DNA from: Micromonosporaceae bacterium KJ-029
GTDB lineage: Bacteria; Actinomycetota; Actinomycetes; Mycobacteriales; Micromonosporaceae
Direction: 5' to 3'
DNA: 64,000 bases
Assembly (NCBI GenBank): GCA_005402585.1
Contig: BIFP01000015.1
Span: 82,150-146,149 of the forward strand
In this document: piece after piece, positions 41,980 to 50,372 of the stretch
How the letters are laid out: every line of letters starts with the position of its first letter
How positions within the stretch are numbered: the first letter of the stretch is position 1
Notes under the pieces: generated by a model
Database searches by the model: none
Seen by the model: the letters and a program-made list of their open reading frames with translations, nothing else
What the model was told of the DNA's origin: nothing
Translations under genes and position numbers: made by a program

Positions 41980-44061
41980 ATGAAATTTTCCGTCATCCGC
42001 CGCGCCGTACTGGCGGGCGTCACCGTGGCAGCCGTCGTGCTACCCGGTGCCACTCCCGCGCTCGCCACGGACACCGGCACGATCAGCGGTCGTCTGACGA
42101 CCAGCACCGGCGCCGCTGCCCCCAACGTCCCGGTCCTCGTCTATCCGGCCGGGAACTACACCGCTGTCGCCGACACGCAGACCGACGGCCAGGGCAACTA
42201 CACCTTGCCCCGCATCGCCCCCGGCTCGTACACGATCGGGTTCATTCCCGACGGCCGGCCGGAGCAGTACCACCGGCAGAAGCTCCGGCCATGGGACGCC
42301 GACCCGATCGTCGTTACCGCAGGCGCCACCACCACCGTCGACGAGCAGTTGATGGCGTCCGGCACCATCACCGGCCGCATCCTGGACGCCGCCGGTGAGC
42401 CCGTGCCCGACCTGCGGATCCAGGCCCGCGAGATCGACTCCGGAGAGTGGAGCGGTGGCTACACCGACTCCGAGGGCCGGTACGAGATGGCTGTGTTGGC
42501 GGGTCGCTACCTGATCAGTTTCGAACCGATCGAGGGCTCCTACCAGACCCAGTACGTGCCGGGGAAGCTCGACGAGGAGAGCGCGACCGTCTTCGAGATC
42601 GGGGCCGACTCGGAGACCGTGGTCAACGACGCGGTGCTGCCCGTGGGCACCCTGTCGGGCCGGTTCACCACCGCAGCCGGCGCACCGCTGAGCGGGGCGC
42701 AGGTCTACCTCTACGTCGCCGCCAACATGCAGTACGCAAACTGGGCCGAGACCGACGCCGACGGCCGGTTCGGGGTCCAGGTGTTCGCCGGCGACTACAA
42801 GGTTGGGCTGTCCACGGACGACCGGCAGCAGTACTACCCAGGGCAGATGAGTGCCGAACTGGCTGGCCTGGTGACCGTGCGGGGAGGTCAGGAAACCACG
42901 ATCACCGACAGCCTGCTGGGCACCGGCTCCGTACGGGTCACGGCCGTCGATTCGATAACCGGCGCTCCGGTCGCCAACTTCTGCGCCAACGACGTGTGCA
43001 GCAAGGGCACCGGTTCGGTGATCGTCTCCGAACTGCCGGCGGGCCGGCACGACATCAGCCTGTACGCGCCCGACGGTCGGTACTTCTCCCGCGAGCGGAC
43101 CGGCGTACGGGTTCGCGTCGACCGGACCACCGAGCTGACCGTCAAGCTGCGGCCCGGCGCGGTCATCACCACCACCGTGCTGGACCGGCAGAGCGGCAGC
43201 CCCCTGTCGCAGGTTTGCGTGGACGCCTTCCTGCCCAAGCGGGCCGCGCTGGCGGACGGCCGCGGCGTGTGCAGCGATCGCAACGGCCGGGTCACCATCG
43301 GGCCACTGACCGCCGGCGACTACAGGCTATTCGCTACTCCGCAGCGTCTAACGCAGGGGCGGCAGTGGGTCGGCCCGAACGGCGGCACCGGTGACGAGCG
43401 GGAAGCGGCGTTGGTCACCGCGACCGTCGGGCAGGTGACCACCGCGCCGACGGTACGGATCGATCAGGCGGGCCGGGTGACCGGTCGGGTGACGGACGGA
43501 CAGACCGGTGCGTTCTTGCAGTACGCCGGCGTGTCGGTGCTCACCGGGCACCCCGGTGCCGGCGTCGAGGACGCGCGCACCAACGACCAGGGTGTCTACA
43601 CGCTGACGGGTCTCGGCCCGTACGAGTGGCCGGTGGTGTTCAGTCGTGGCTCGTACGCCACCGTCTGGTCCGGCGGTGCGACGAGCCGCTTCAAGGCCAC
43701 GCCGGTGCGGGTCACCAGCGGTGCCACCGCTGTCCTCGATGCGGCACTCGACGCCGGCGTGCAGCTCACCGGCACTTTCCGCGATACCGAGGGCCGGCCG
43801 CTGTCCAGCGGTTGGGTCATCGCGCACAGCGCGGACACCGGCGACATCGCCGCCAGCGGCTGGCTCTCCGAAGGAGAGTTCAGCATGCGGCTGACCGGAC
43901 GGCAGCGGATCTTCTTCAGCTACAACGTGTACCGGGGCGAGGGTGAGATGTACTCGGGCCGGTATCGGGTCGTCGACCCGGACGGCAACCGCCGGCTGGC
44001 CCGATTCACCGTTCCCGCGACCGGTTCAATGAGCGCCGACCTGGTCATCCCGACCAGCTGA
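41980..44061 (+). CDS. Large secreted protein of repeated carboxypeptidase-regulatory-like beta-sandwich domains
   Basis: 693 residues from ATG 41980, the signal-peptide start (FSVIRRAVLAGVTVAAVVLPG, cleavage near ALA-TD). The mature part is about seven repeats of 85-100 residues, each beginning like GTISGRLT, GTITGRIL, GTLSGRFT or GRVTGRVT and ending in a Tyr/Gly turn (YTLPRIAPGSYTIGF, YEMAVLAGRYLISF), i.e. Cna-B/CarboxypepD_reg-like domains. Two Cys pairs (FCANDVCS, VCVDAF/GVCSDR) may form disulphides. No LPxTG or lipobox. Likely an extracellular structural or adhesive protein. It separates the LytTR system from the symporter genes. Confidence 0.82.
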   Translation: MKFSVIRRAVLAGVTVAAVVLPGATPALATDTGTISGRLTTSTGAAAPNVPVLVYPAGNYTAVADTQTDGQGNYTLPRIAPGSYTIGFIPDGRPEQYHRQKLRPWDADPIVVTAGATTTVDEQLMASGTITGRILDAAGEPVPDLRIQAREIDSGEWSGGYTDSEGRYEMAVLAGRYLISFEPIEGSYQTQYVPGKLDEESATVFEIGADSETVVNDAVLPVGTLSGRFTTAAGAPLSGAQVYLYVAANMQYANWAETDADGRFGVQVFAGDYKVGLSTDDRQQYYPGQMSAELAGLVTVRGGQETTITDSLLGTGSVRVTAVDSITGAPVANFCANDVCSKGTGSVIVSELPAGRHDISLYAPDGRYFSRERTGVRVRVDRTTELTVKLRPGAVITTTVLDRQSGSPLSQVCVDAFLPKRAALADGRGVCSDRNGRVTIGPLTAGDYRLFATPQRLTQGRQWVGPNGGTGDEREAALVTATVGQVTTAPTVRIDQAGRVTGRVTDGQTGAFLQYAGVSVLTGHPGAGVEDARTNDQGVYTLTGLGPYEWPVVFSRGSYATVWSGGATSRFKATPVRVTSGATAVLDAALDAGVQLTGTFRDTEGRPLSSGWVIAHSADTGDIAASGWLSEGEFSMRLTGRQRIFFSYNVYRGEGEMYSGRYRVVDPDGNRRLARFTVPATGSMSADLVIPTS

Positions 44062-44067
44062 TTCACC

Positions 44068-44107
44068 GTGGACCGGGGGGCACTTCACGGTGCCACCCCC
44101 GGTCCAC
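44068..44107. terminator. Long GC hairpin after the beta-sandwich protein
   Basis: GTGGACCGGGGG (44068-44079) pairs with CCCCCGGTCCAC (44096-44107); GCAC (44080-44083) pairs with GTGC (44090-44093) nearer the loop with a two-base bulge. It begins 6 nt past the stop. Confidence 0.7.
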
Positions 44108-44111
44108 CGGG

Positions 44112-44151
44112 TTGTCCACAGGCCCGGCTCGTTGTCCACAGGTTGTCCACA
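44112..44151 (+). promoter_or_regulatory. Three direct DnaA-box sequences (TTGTCCACA)
   Basis: TTGTCCACA occurs at 44112-44120, 44132-44140 and 44143-44151, all in the same direction, spaced 20 and 11 nt. This is the preferred DnaA box of high-GC actinomycetes. No dnaA, dnaN or recF is nearby, so it is not the usual origin. It lies 40 nt upstream of the small membrane protein/symporter operon. Confidence 0.7.
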
Positions 44152-44191
44152 GCCCTCTTGACATTCCGGGCGGGCGGACAAGACTGCCGGG

Positions 44192-44638
44192 GTGGCCGTC
44201 GAGGATCCAGTGCCGGCACCCCGCCGACCCGAGCCGTCCCCGGCCGCCGGGGAGCCGCTCACGCCCGGGCCCCCCGCGCGTACCCGGGTGGTGCTGGCCG
44301 GGGCGTCCCGCCGGCAGCACCGCGCCGCAGGTGCCCGCACCGAGCTGACCCAGCAGACCCGGGTCGGTGAGGCACTGGTCCGTGGCCTGGTCCGCGCCCA
44401 ACTGGCCCTGGCGCTGCAACTGTCGGCGGTGGTGCTGGTCGGGCTGGGCGGGCTGCCCTGGCTGTTCGCCATCGCACCCTCGGTGGGTCGGTTGACCGTG
44501 CTCGGGGTCAACCTGCCGTGGCTGCTGCTCGCGGTGCTCTCCTTCCCGTTCCTGGTCGCGGTGGGCTGGACGTACGTGCGGCTGGCCGAACGCAACGAGC
44601 AGGACTTCACCGACCTGGTCCAGCGGCCGGAGCGCTGA
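44192..44638 (+). CDS. Small two-helix membrane protein paired with a solute symporter
   Basis: 148 residues. A Pro/Arg-rich cytoplasmic N-terminus (1-65) is followed by two hydrophobic helices (about 72-95 and 105-130) and a short charged tail (VRLAERNEQDFTDLV). The layout is like DUF485 partners of ActP-type symporters, with a longer N-terminus. Its stop directly abuts the symporter ATG. GTG start at 44192. The three DnaA boxes lie just upstream. Confidence 0.75.
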   Translation: MAVEDPVPAPRRPEPSPAAGEPLTPGPPARTRVVLAGASRRQHRAAGARTELTQQTRVGEALVRGLVRAQLALALQLSAVVLVGLGGLPWLFAIAPSVGRLTVLGVNLPWLLLAVLSFPFLVAVGWTYVRLAERNEQDFTDLVQRPER

Positions 44639-46279
44639 ATGGGTAACGACCTCGTCGTGCCGGCGATCGTGGCGGTCACCCTGGTCACCGTCGGGATCGG
44701 CTTCTACGGGCTGCGGCTGGCCCGCACCACCTCCGACTTCCTGGTCGCCTCGCGGGTGGTCAGCCCGACCTGGAACGCCGCCGCGATCGGTGGCGAGTAC
44801 CTGTCGGCGGCGAGCTTCCTCGGCGTCGCCGGGCTGATCCTCAAGTACGGCGTAGACGTGCTCTGGTACCCGGTCGGCTTCGCCGCCGGCTACCTGGCCC
44901 TGCTGATGTTCGTGGCCGCGCCGCTGCGCCGGTCCGGCGCGTTCACCCTGCCCGACTTCTGCGAGCTGCGGCTGGGATCCCGCCGGTTGCGGGCGCTGGC
45001 CACCGCCTTCGTGATCTTCATCGGCTGGCTCTACCTGGTGCCGCAGTTGCAGGGCGCCGGGCTGACGCTGGCCACGCTGGCCGGCTCGCCGTACCCGGTG
45101 GGGGCCCTGGTGGTGGCCGCAGTGGTGACCGCCAACGTCGCATTCGGCGGGATGCGCGCGATCACCTTCGTGCAGGCGTTCCAGTACTGGCTGAAGCTGA
45201 CCGCGCTCGCCGTACCCGCGATCTTCCTCGCGTTGCAGTGGCAGGCCGACGGGCGACCGGCGGTGACCCCGCCCGACGGGCCGACGTTCCGGACCGCGAC
45301 CACCGTCGTGGTCGAGCACCGCGCGGTCCTCACCCTGCCCGACGGGCAGACCCGGGAGGTACGCCCCGGCGACGAGTTGACCTTCGCCGCGGGTGAGCCG
45401 GTGCCGGAGGTCTCCGGGGTGGCCACGGGTCCCACCGACTGGCTGCTGCCCAGCACCGCCGGTGCCGACGACCGAGGGCTGTTCGCCACGTACTCGCTGA
45501 TCCTGGCCACCTTCCTGGGCACGATGGGACTGCCACACGTACTCGTGCGCTTCTACACCAATCCGGACGGCGCCGCCGCCCGCCGGACCACGCTGGTGGT
45601 GCTCGCCCTGGTCGGCGTCTTCTACCTGCTGCCCACGATCTACGGCGTGCTCGGCCGGATCTACACTCCGCAACTGCTGGTCAGCGGCCAGACCGACGCG
45701 GTGGTGGTGCTGCTGCCCGAGGCCGCGCTCGGCAACGGGACCACCGGCCGGCTGCTGGCCGCCCTGGTCGCCGCCGGGGCGTTCGCGGCCTTCCTGTCCA
45801 CCTCGTCCGGGCTGCTCACCAGCGTCGCCGGGGTGATCTCCACGGACGTGCTCGGCCGCGGCTCGGTCCGCGGCTTCCGGCTGGCCACGGTGATCGCCGG
45901 CGGGGTGCCGACGATCCTCGCGTTGAACATCTCGGGGCTGGACGTCTCCCAGGTGGTCGGGCTGGCGTTCGCCGTCGCCGCGTCCAGTTTCTGCCCGCTG
46001 CTGGTGCTGGGGATCTGGTGGCGGGGGCTGACCGACGCGGGCGCGGCGGCCGGGATCCTGGTCGGCGGTGGCGCGGCGGTGACGGCGGTGCTGATCACCG
46101 TGCTCGGCCCCCCGCTGACCGGCTGGCCGGCCACCCTCACCGCGCAGCCGGCCGCCTGGACGGTGCCGCTGGCCTTCACCGTGATGGCCGCAGTCTCCCT
46201 GGCCACCCGCCGCCGCGCCCCGACCGACGTCGGCCGCACCATGCTCCGCCTGCACGCCCCCGACGCGCTGCGCTTATAA
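44639..46279 (+). CDS. Sodium:solute symporter (cation/acetate symporter type)
   Basis: 546 residues with about 13 membrane helices. SSS motifs: FLVASRVVSPTWNAAAIGGEYLSAASFLG (first helix pair, cut here by its repeats), GMRAITFVQAFQYWLKL, GLPHVLVRFYTNPDG, STSSGLLTS. Residues 201-280 form a beta-rich extracytoplasmic insertion (TTVVVEHRAVLTLPDG) that the second symporter at 53051 lacks. Imports acetate, pyruvate or similar with Na+ or H+. The last codon is TTA (46274-46276), and its TAA stop belongs to a repeat element, so the C-terminus may have been reset by repeat insertion. Confidence 0.9.
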   Translation: MGNDLVVPAIVAVTLVTVGIGFYGLRLARTTSDFLVASRVVSPTWNAAAIGGEYLSAASFLGVAGLILKYGVDVLWYPVGFAAGYLALLMFVAAPLRRSGAFTLPDFCELRLGSRRLRALATAFVIFIGWLYLVPQLQGAGLTLATLAGSPYPVGALVVAAVVTANVAFGGMRAITFVQAFQYWLKLTALAVPAIFLALQWQADGRPAVTPPDGPTFRTATTVVVEHRAVLTLPDGQTREVRPGDELTFAAGEPVPEVSGVATGPTDWLLPSTAGADDRGLFATYSLILATFLGTMGLPHVLVRFYTNPDGAAARRTTLVVLALVGVFYLLPTIYGVLGRIYTPQLLVSGQTDAVVVLLPEAALGNGTTGRLLAALVAAGAFAAFLSTSSGLLTSVAGVISTDVLGRGSVRGFRLATVIAGGVPTILALNISGLDVSQVVGLAFAVAASSFCPLLVLGIWWRGLTDAGAAAGILVGGGAAVTAVLITVLGPPLTGWPATLTAQPAAWTVPLAFTVMAAVSLATRRRAPTDVGRTMLRLHAPDALRL

Positions 46280-46332
46280 GGAAGGGCCCCTTCTTAACGC
46301 CTGCGGTAGAGAAGGGGCCCCCTGTTAACACC
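46279..46332. repeat. Paired intergenic repeat, direct orientation
   Basis: AGGAAGGGCCCCTTCTTAACGCC (46279-46301) and AGAGAAGGGGCCCCCTGTTAACACC (46308-46332) are two copies of the element also found at 35664, about 30 nt apart. Each contains a GGGGCCCC palindrome. The first overlaps the last base of the symporter stop codon. Confidence 0.8.
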
Positions 46333-46439
46333 TCGGCCCAAAGGCGGGCGGCGTGCGGGTCGCGTACGCCTCGGGGATGATCTCCGGCTCCTTCGCGGGT
46401 TGGTGGGAGCGCTGGTCCGGACCGGATACGGTCGGTTAC

Positions 46440-47204
46440 ATGACTGGTGAGCACCCGGCGCTGGCGCTGCGCGGCCTGGCGAAGAGGTTCGACAGCAAGA
46501 TCGCGGTAGCGGGCGTGGACCTGGACGTGCCGGCCGGCTCGTTCTACGGGCTGCTCGGCCCGAACGGCGCGGGCAAGACCACCACCCTGTCGATGGCGGT
46601 CGGATTGCTGCGGCCCGACGCCGGCAGCGCCTGGGTGCTCGGACGCGACGTGTGGACCGACCCGGTCGAGGCGAAGCAACTGCTCGGCGTCATGCCGGAC
46701 GGCGTGCGCCTGTTCGACCGGCTCAGCGGCGGCGAACTGCTGGCGTACCACGGTCTGCTACGCGGTATGGACCCGGCGGTGGTCGACCAGCGTGCGGCCG
46801 AACTGCTGGACGTGCTCGCCCTCGCCGACGCCGGCCGCACCCTGGTCGTCGACTATTCGGCCGGTATGAAGAAGAAGATCGGCCTGGCCTGCGCGCTGCT
46901 GCACGGGCCGCGGCTGCTGGTGCTGGACGAGCCGTTCGAGGCGGTCGATCCGGTCTCGGCGGCGCTGATCCGCGACATCCTCCAGCGGTACGTCGCCGGC
47001 GGCGGGACGGTGGTCTTCTCCAGCCATGTCATGGAGGTCGTGCAGCGACTCTGCTCGCACGTCGCGATCCTCGCCGAGGGCATCATCAAGCGGGTCGGCA
47101 CGCTGGAGCAGGTACGCGGTGACCGCTCGCTGGAGGAGGTCTTCGTCGAGGTCGTCGGCGGGCGTACGGCCACCGGTGAGGAGTTGGCGTGGCTGTCCCG
47201 GTGA
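46440..47204 (+). CDS. ABC transporter ATP-binding protein
   Basis: 254 residues from ATG 46440. Walker A GLLGPNGAGKTTTLSMA, signature YSAGMKKKIGLACALL (SAGMKKK instead of LSGGQ), Walker B LLVLDEPFEAVDPVSAALI and the switch His in VFSSHVMEVV. The variant signature is common in heterodimeric exporter-type (EcsA/DrrA-like) ATPases. It overlaps the permease gene, so they form one exporter. Substrate unknown. Confidence 0.92.
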   Translation: MTGEHPALALRGLAKRFDSKIAVAGVDLDVPAGSFYGLLGPNGAGKTTTLSMAVGLLRPDAGSAWVLGRDVWTDPVEAKQLLGVMPDGVRLFDRLSGGELLAYHGLLRGMDPAVVDQRAAELLDVLALADAGRTLVVDYSAGMKKKIGLACALLHGPRLLVLDEPFEAVDPVSAALIRDILQRYVAGGGTVVFSSHVMEVVQRLCSHVAILAEGIIKRVGTLEQVRGDRSLEEVFVEVVGGRTATGEELAWLSR

Positions 47205-48880
47205 ACGTCCCGGCGAGCCCCGTCCGGCCTGTCTCGGCCCGGCACTTCGTCCGGCTCAAGCTGCGGGTGATGGGGAACAACTTCCGTGGCCAGGGCTGGC
47301 GGGTGGCGTTGTTCCTGGTCGGGTCGCTGGTGGGGCTCTGGTTCGCGGTCGGCGGCTTCTTCGGTCTCGCGGCGCCTGGGCTGGCCGGCGACGACCGGTA
47401 CGCGCTGCTGGTCGCCGCGTTCGGTGGCGGCCTGGCGGTGCTCGGCTGGCTGCTGCTGCCCCTGGTCTTCTTCGGCGTCGACGAGACGCTCGATCCGGCC
47501 CGCTTCGCGCTGCTGCCGCTGCCCCGGCGCACCCTGGTCAAGGGACTCTTCGCGGCGGCGCTGGTGAGCGTGCCCACGCTCGCCATGCTGGTAGCGCTCT
47601 CCGGCCTGGTGGTCACGGCCGGCATGTTCGGCGGCTGGTCCGCCGCCCTGGTGGCCGCGGTCGGGGTGATCCTCGGGCTGCTCGTCTGCGTCGCCTCGGC
47701 ACGCGCGGTGACCAGCGCCTTCGCCACCATGCTCCGGTCCCGCCGGGTGCGTGACCTGGCCGCCGTCCTGCTCGCGGTGCTCGCCGCCCTGCTCGGCCCG
47801 TTGCAGATCGTCGGGCTGGCCGCGCTCCAGGACGCCGACTGGGACGCGTTCACCCGGGTCGCGACCGTGGTCGGCTGGACGCCGTTCGGCGCGCCCTGGA
47901 CGGCCGGCATCGACATGGCCCAGGGCCGGGTCTGGGCCGTGCCGCTGAAACTCCTGATCGCCGTGGTCACGATCGCCGCGCTGCTGGCCTGGTGGTCGCG
48001 TTCGCTGGAGTCGGCGATGGTCGGTGCGGCGAGCGCCGGCCCGGCCCGGGCGAAGCCGGGGCTGACCGGTGGCGTGGTCGCCCAGCTGTTCCCAAGGGCG
48101 GCGGGCTGGCTGCAACGGGACCGGTTCGGCGCAATGGTCGCGCGGGAGGCCCGCTACTGGTGGCGGGACGCCCGCCGTCGGGCCAACCTGATCACCATCG
48201 CGGTGGTCGGCCTCTTCGTGCCGGTGATGGTCAACCTGGGCGGGCAGGGCTTCACCATCGACAGCGAGCAGGGGTTCAACCCCGTCGGGGAGACGTCACC
48301 GGTCCTGGTCAGCCTCTCCATGCTCTTCGTCGGGCTGCTCGCCGCGGTGACCCTGGCCAACCAGTTCGGCTTCGACGGCAGCGCGTACGCCGCGAACGTC
48401 GTGGCCGGTGTGCCCGGCCGGCTGGAGCTACGCGCCCGGATGACCGCCTTCTCGCTGTACGTGCTGCCGATGCTGGCGGTGGTCGCCGTGGTGGTCGCAC
48501 TGGTGATCGGCGAGCCGACGTGGATCGGTTTCATGGCGGGCGCGCTGGTGGCCACCTACGGCGCCGGGCTGGCGGTCAACTCGTTCATCTCGGTGCTCGG
48601 CGCGTACTCGCTGCCGGAGACGAGCAACCCGTTCGCGATGAACAGTGGCGCCGGCGTGGTCAAGGGCTTGCTGACCCTGCTGGCCATGGTCGCCACCGGC
48701 GCGATCGGCGTACCGATGGTGATCGCCGCCGCGCTGCTCGGCGACGCCTGGCTCTGGCTGGGGCTGCCGCTGGGCGTGGCGTACGGCGTCGGGGCGGCGC
48801 TGCTCGGCGCGTACCTGGCCGGCGACGTGCTGGACCGCCGCCAGCCCGAACTGCTGGCCATGGTCACCCCACGCCGCTGA
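47189..48880 (+). CDS. ABC transporter permease
   Basis: 563 residues from GTG 47189, supported by GGAG at 47180-47183 (GTG 47201, overlapping the ATPase stop, is an alternative). About 12 hydrophobic segments in two groups, split by a charged region (FPRAAGWLQRDRFGAMVAREARYWWRD, abbreviated) typical of large ABC-2-like permeases. Pairs with the preceding ATPase. Export of lipid, peptide or drug is possible; no specificity clue. Confidence 0.85.
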   Translation: MAVPVNVPASPVRPVSARHFVRLKLRVMGNNFRGQGWRVALFLVGSLVGLWFAVGGFFGLAAPGLAGDDRYALLVAAFGGGLAVLGWLLLPLVFFGVDETLDPARFALLPLPRRTLVKGLFAAALVSVPTLAMLVALSGLVVTAGMFGGWSAALVAAVGVILGLLVCVASARAVTSAFATMLRSRRVRDLAAVLLAVLAALLGPLQIVGLAALQDADWDAFTRVATVVGWTPFGAPWTAGIDMAQGRVWAVPLKLLIAVVTIAALLAWWSRSLESAMVGAASAGPARAKPGLTGGVVAQLFPRAAGWLQRDRFGAMVAREARYWWRDARRRANLITIAVVGLFVPVMVNLGGQGFTIDSEQGFNPVGETSPVLVSLSMLFVGLLAAVTLANQFGFDGSAYAANVVAGVPGRLELRARMTAFSLYVLPMLAVVAVVVALVIGEPTWIGFMAGALVATYGAGLAVNSFISVLGAYSLPETSNPFAMNSGAGVVKGLLTLLAMVATGAIGVPMVIAAALLGDAWLWLGLPLGVAYGVGAALLGAYLAGDVLDRRQPELLAMVTPRR

Positions 48881-49017
48881 CCCCGGCGTCCGTCGGTAGC
48901 CGCCAGTAGCCGATCTGGCGGCGCGGTCGAGACGGACGCCGCCGCGCCGCCGGTAGCGGGCCGAAGAGCCGGGGCCAGGAGTGGGCCGGCGGGGCCGCTG
49001 CCGGTGGCCGGACGGGG

Positions 49018-49950
49018 CTAGTCAGCTGGGTGCATGGGTGACGTGCCCCGGGAGCTGACGTAGCCCCTGGATCTCAGGGCGGCCCGGACTTCGGCGACGA
49101 AGCCGTCGAAGTCTTCGCGGAGGCGCTTCGCGGTCAGATGCAGAATGATCCAGTCGCCGCCGACCAGCTGGTTGAGTCGTCTGCGGTCCGCGTGGAACTG
49201 GTCCGGGTCGTCGTGCCAGAGGCCGTCGTACTCCACCGCCACCCGATAGTCCGGCCAGGCCAGATCAAGACGGGCGACGAAACGGCCCCAGTCCGACACG
49301 ACCCACTGCGTACGAGGTCGGGGCAGCCCGGCCAGCACCAGCCGCACCCGGGCCCGCGACTCCTGCGGCGATTCGGCGCCGACGCCCGCCAGCTCGACGG
49401 CGCGGAGCATCGCCCGCCAGCCACGGCGACCCACTCTGGCGAGGGCGTACCCGCGTAGCGCCGACACATCGGTGAGACGGCGCGACAGCAGGACGTCGAT
49501 GACCACCACCGCCTCCACCAGGTCGAGCCAGCTCGCCAGGTCCCAGCAAGTGCGCTCAACTGACGTGACGGCCGTACCCGCACGGTCAAGGACGTCCCCG
49601 GGGTCGATGAGCCCGTGATGGACCCGCAGGCCAGCGACCGCCCCGAGCCGTGCACCGCGTGGCACGAGGACGTCCACGGGATCGTCGGTGGCCGCTGGGG
49701 CGCACCCGAGAAGCGCGGCGGCGGATCGCCCGGCGATCGCCGCGCCCGGTGGGATCAGCCACCGGCTGGCAGCGGCGCACCGGGTCCGATAGGTGACGGA
49801 TAGCTGGGCGTCGGCGTACACGTCTCGGAAGAGTGGACGCCACGCGGAGCTGCGGAGATCGTTGCGGGTGAGCAGGCCGCGCGAGATAGCGACCGAACCA
49901 CGGAAAACACGCCCCCGCAGCTGCGGCGGCCGACGAGGCGATCTGGGCAT
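49018..49950 (-). CDS. DUF559/endonuclease-like domain protein with AbiEi-type N-terminus
   Basis: 310 residues from ATG 49950. The N-terminal part (GLLTRNDLRSSAWRPLFRDVYADAQ, then WLIPPGAAIAGRSAAALLG) is like the winged-helix and core of AbiEi antitoxin-related proteins. The C-terminus (LDLAWPDYRVAVEYDGLWH, DRRRLNQLVGGDWIILHL) is a Vsr/DUF559-like nuclease fold with E-x-DG and D/E residues. Such proteins are abundant in actinobacteria; function is unproven. No toxin partner is adjacent. Confidence 0.78.
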   Translation of the reverse strand: MPRSPRRPPQLRGRVFRGSVAISRGLLTRNDLRSSAWRPLFRDVYADAQLSVTYRTRCAAASRWLIPPGAAIAGRSAAALLGCAPAATDDPVDVLVPRGARLGAVAGLRVHHGLIDPGDVLDRAGTAVTSVERTCWDLASWLDLVEAVVVIDVLLSRRLTDVSALRGYALARVGRRGWRAMLRAVELAGVGAESPQESRARVRLVLAGLPRPRTQWVVSDWGRFVARLDLAWPDYRVAVEYDGLWHDDPDQFHADRRRLNQLVGGDWIILHLTAKRLREDFDGFVAEVRAALRSRGYVSSRGTSPMHPAD

Positions 49951-50053
49951 GCAGCGACGTTGACACCCTCGCCCCCAGCCCGCTGCCCCTGTGGATAACC
50001 GCCCGCAGTTCCACGCGCCCCCACGCCACGCCAACGCGCGGGTCCGCAGGCAT

Positions 50054-50126
50054 GATCACGCTCGATCCAGGATCGAGTGGCTTCCGTCGGCGTTCGATGC
50101 CACTACATCCGGGATCGAGCGTGATC
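50054..50126. repeat. Large inverted repeat (28-nt arms)
   Basis: Arms 50054-50081 and 50099-50126 are complementary at about 25 of 28 positions, with a 17-nt loop; the outer 20 nt (GATCACGCTCGATCC core) match at 19. Lies downstream of the DUF397 gene on its strand and is probably its terminator. Resembles the GATCA-starting dyads at 2416 and 10156. Confidence 0.75.
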
Positions 50127-50165
50127 TTCTGATTCGATCTGCGCGCCCTGTGTCTGTGCGGGCAA

Positions 50166-50372
50166 TCAGCGGGTGGTGTGGCTCGATCCGTGCCGGGCCA
50201 CGTCGAGGAAGGACCGCCAGGCGGTCGGCGCGAAGGCGAGCGACGGTCCGGAACGATCCTTGCTGTCCCGCACCAGCACCACCCCGGGCAGGTTGTCCGC
50301 CACCTCGACACAGTTGCCACCGGTGTCACCGGAGCGGGTCGACGTGCGCCAGTGAGGTACGGCAGCGGTCAT
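50166..50372 (-). CDS. DUF397 domain protein
   Basis: 68 residues. Signature W-x3-TRSGDTGGNCVEVAD, VLVRDSKDRSGPSLAFAP and WRSFLDVAR define DUF397. These small proteins pair with XRE-DUF5753 regulators in actinomycetes (whiJ/bldB-type loci), some acting as an antitoxin-like or signalling partner. Overlaps the regulator gene by 4 nt (ATGA). Confidence 0.95.
   Translation of the reverse strand: MTAAVPHWRTSTRSGDTGGNCVEVADNLPGVVLVRDSKDRSGPSLAFAPTAWRSFLDVARHGSSHTTR

Noticed and set aside
49990..49998. Single perfect TGTGGATAA (DnaA box TTATCCACA)
   Set aside because: One site alone is expected by chance in a window this size; no cluster around it.
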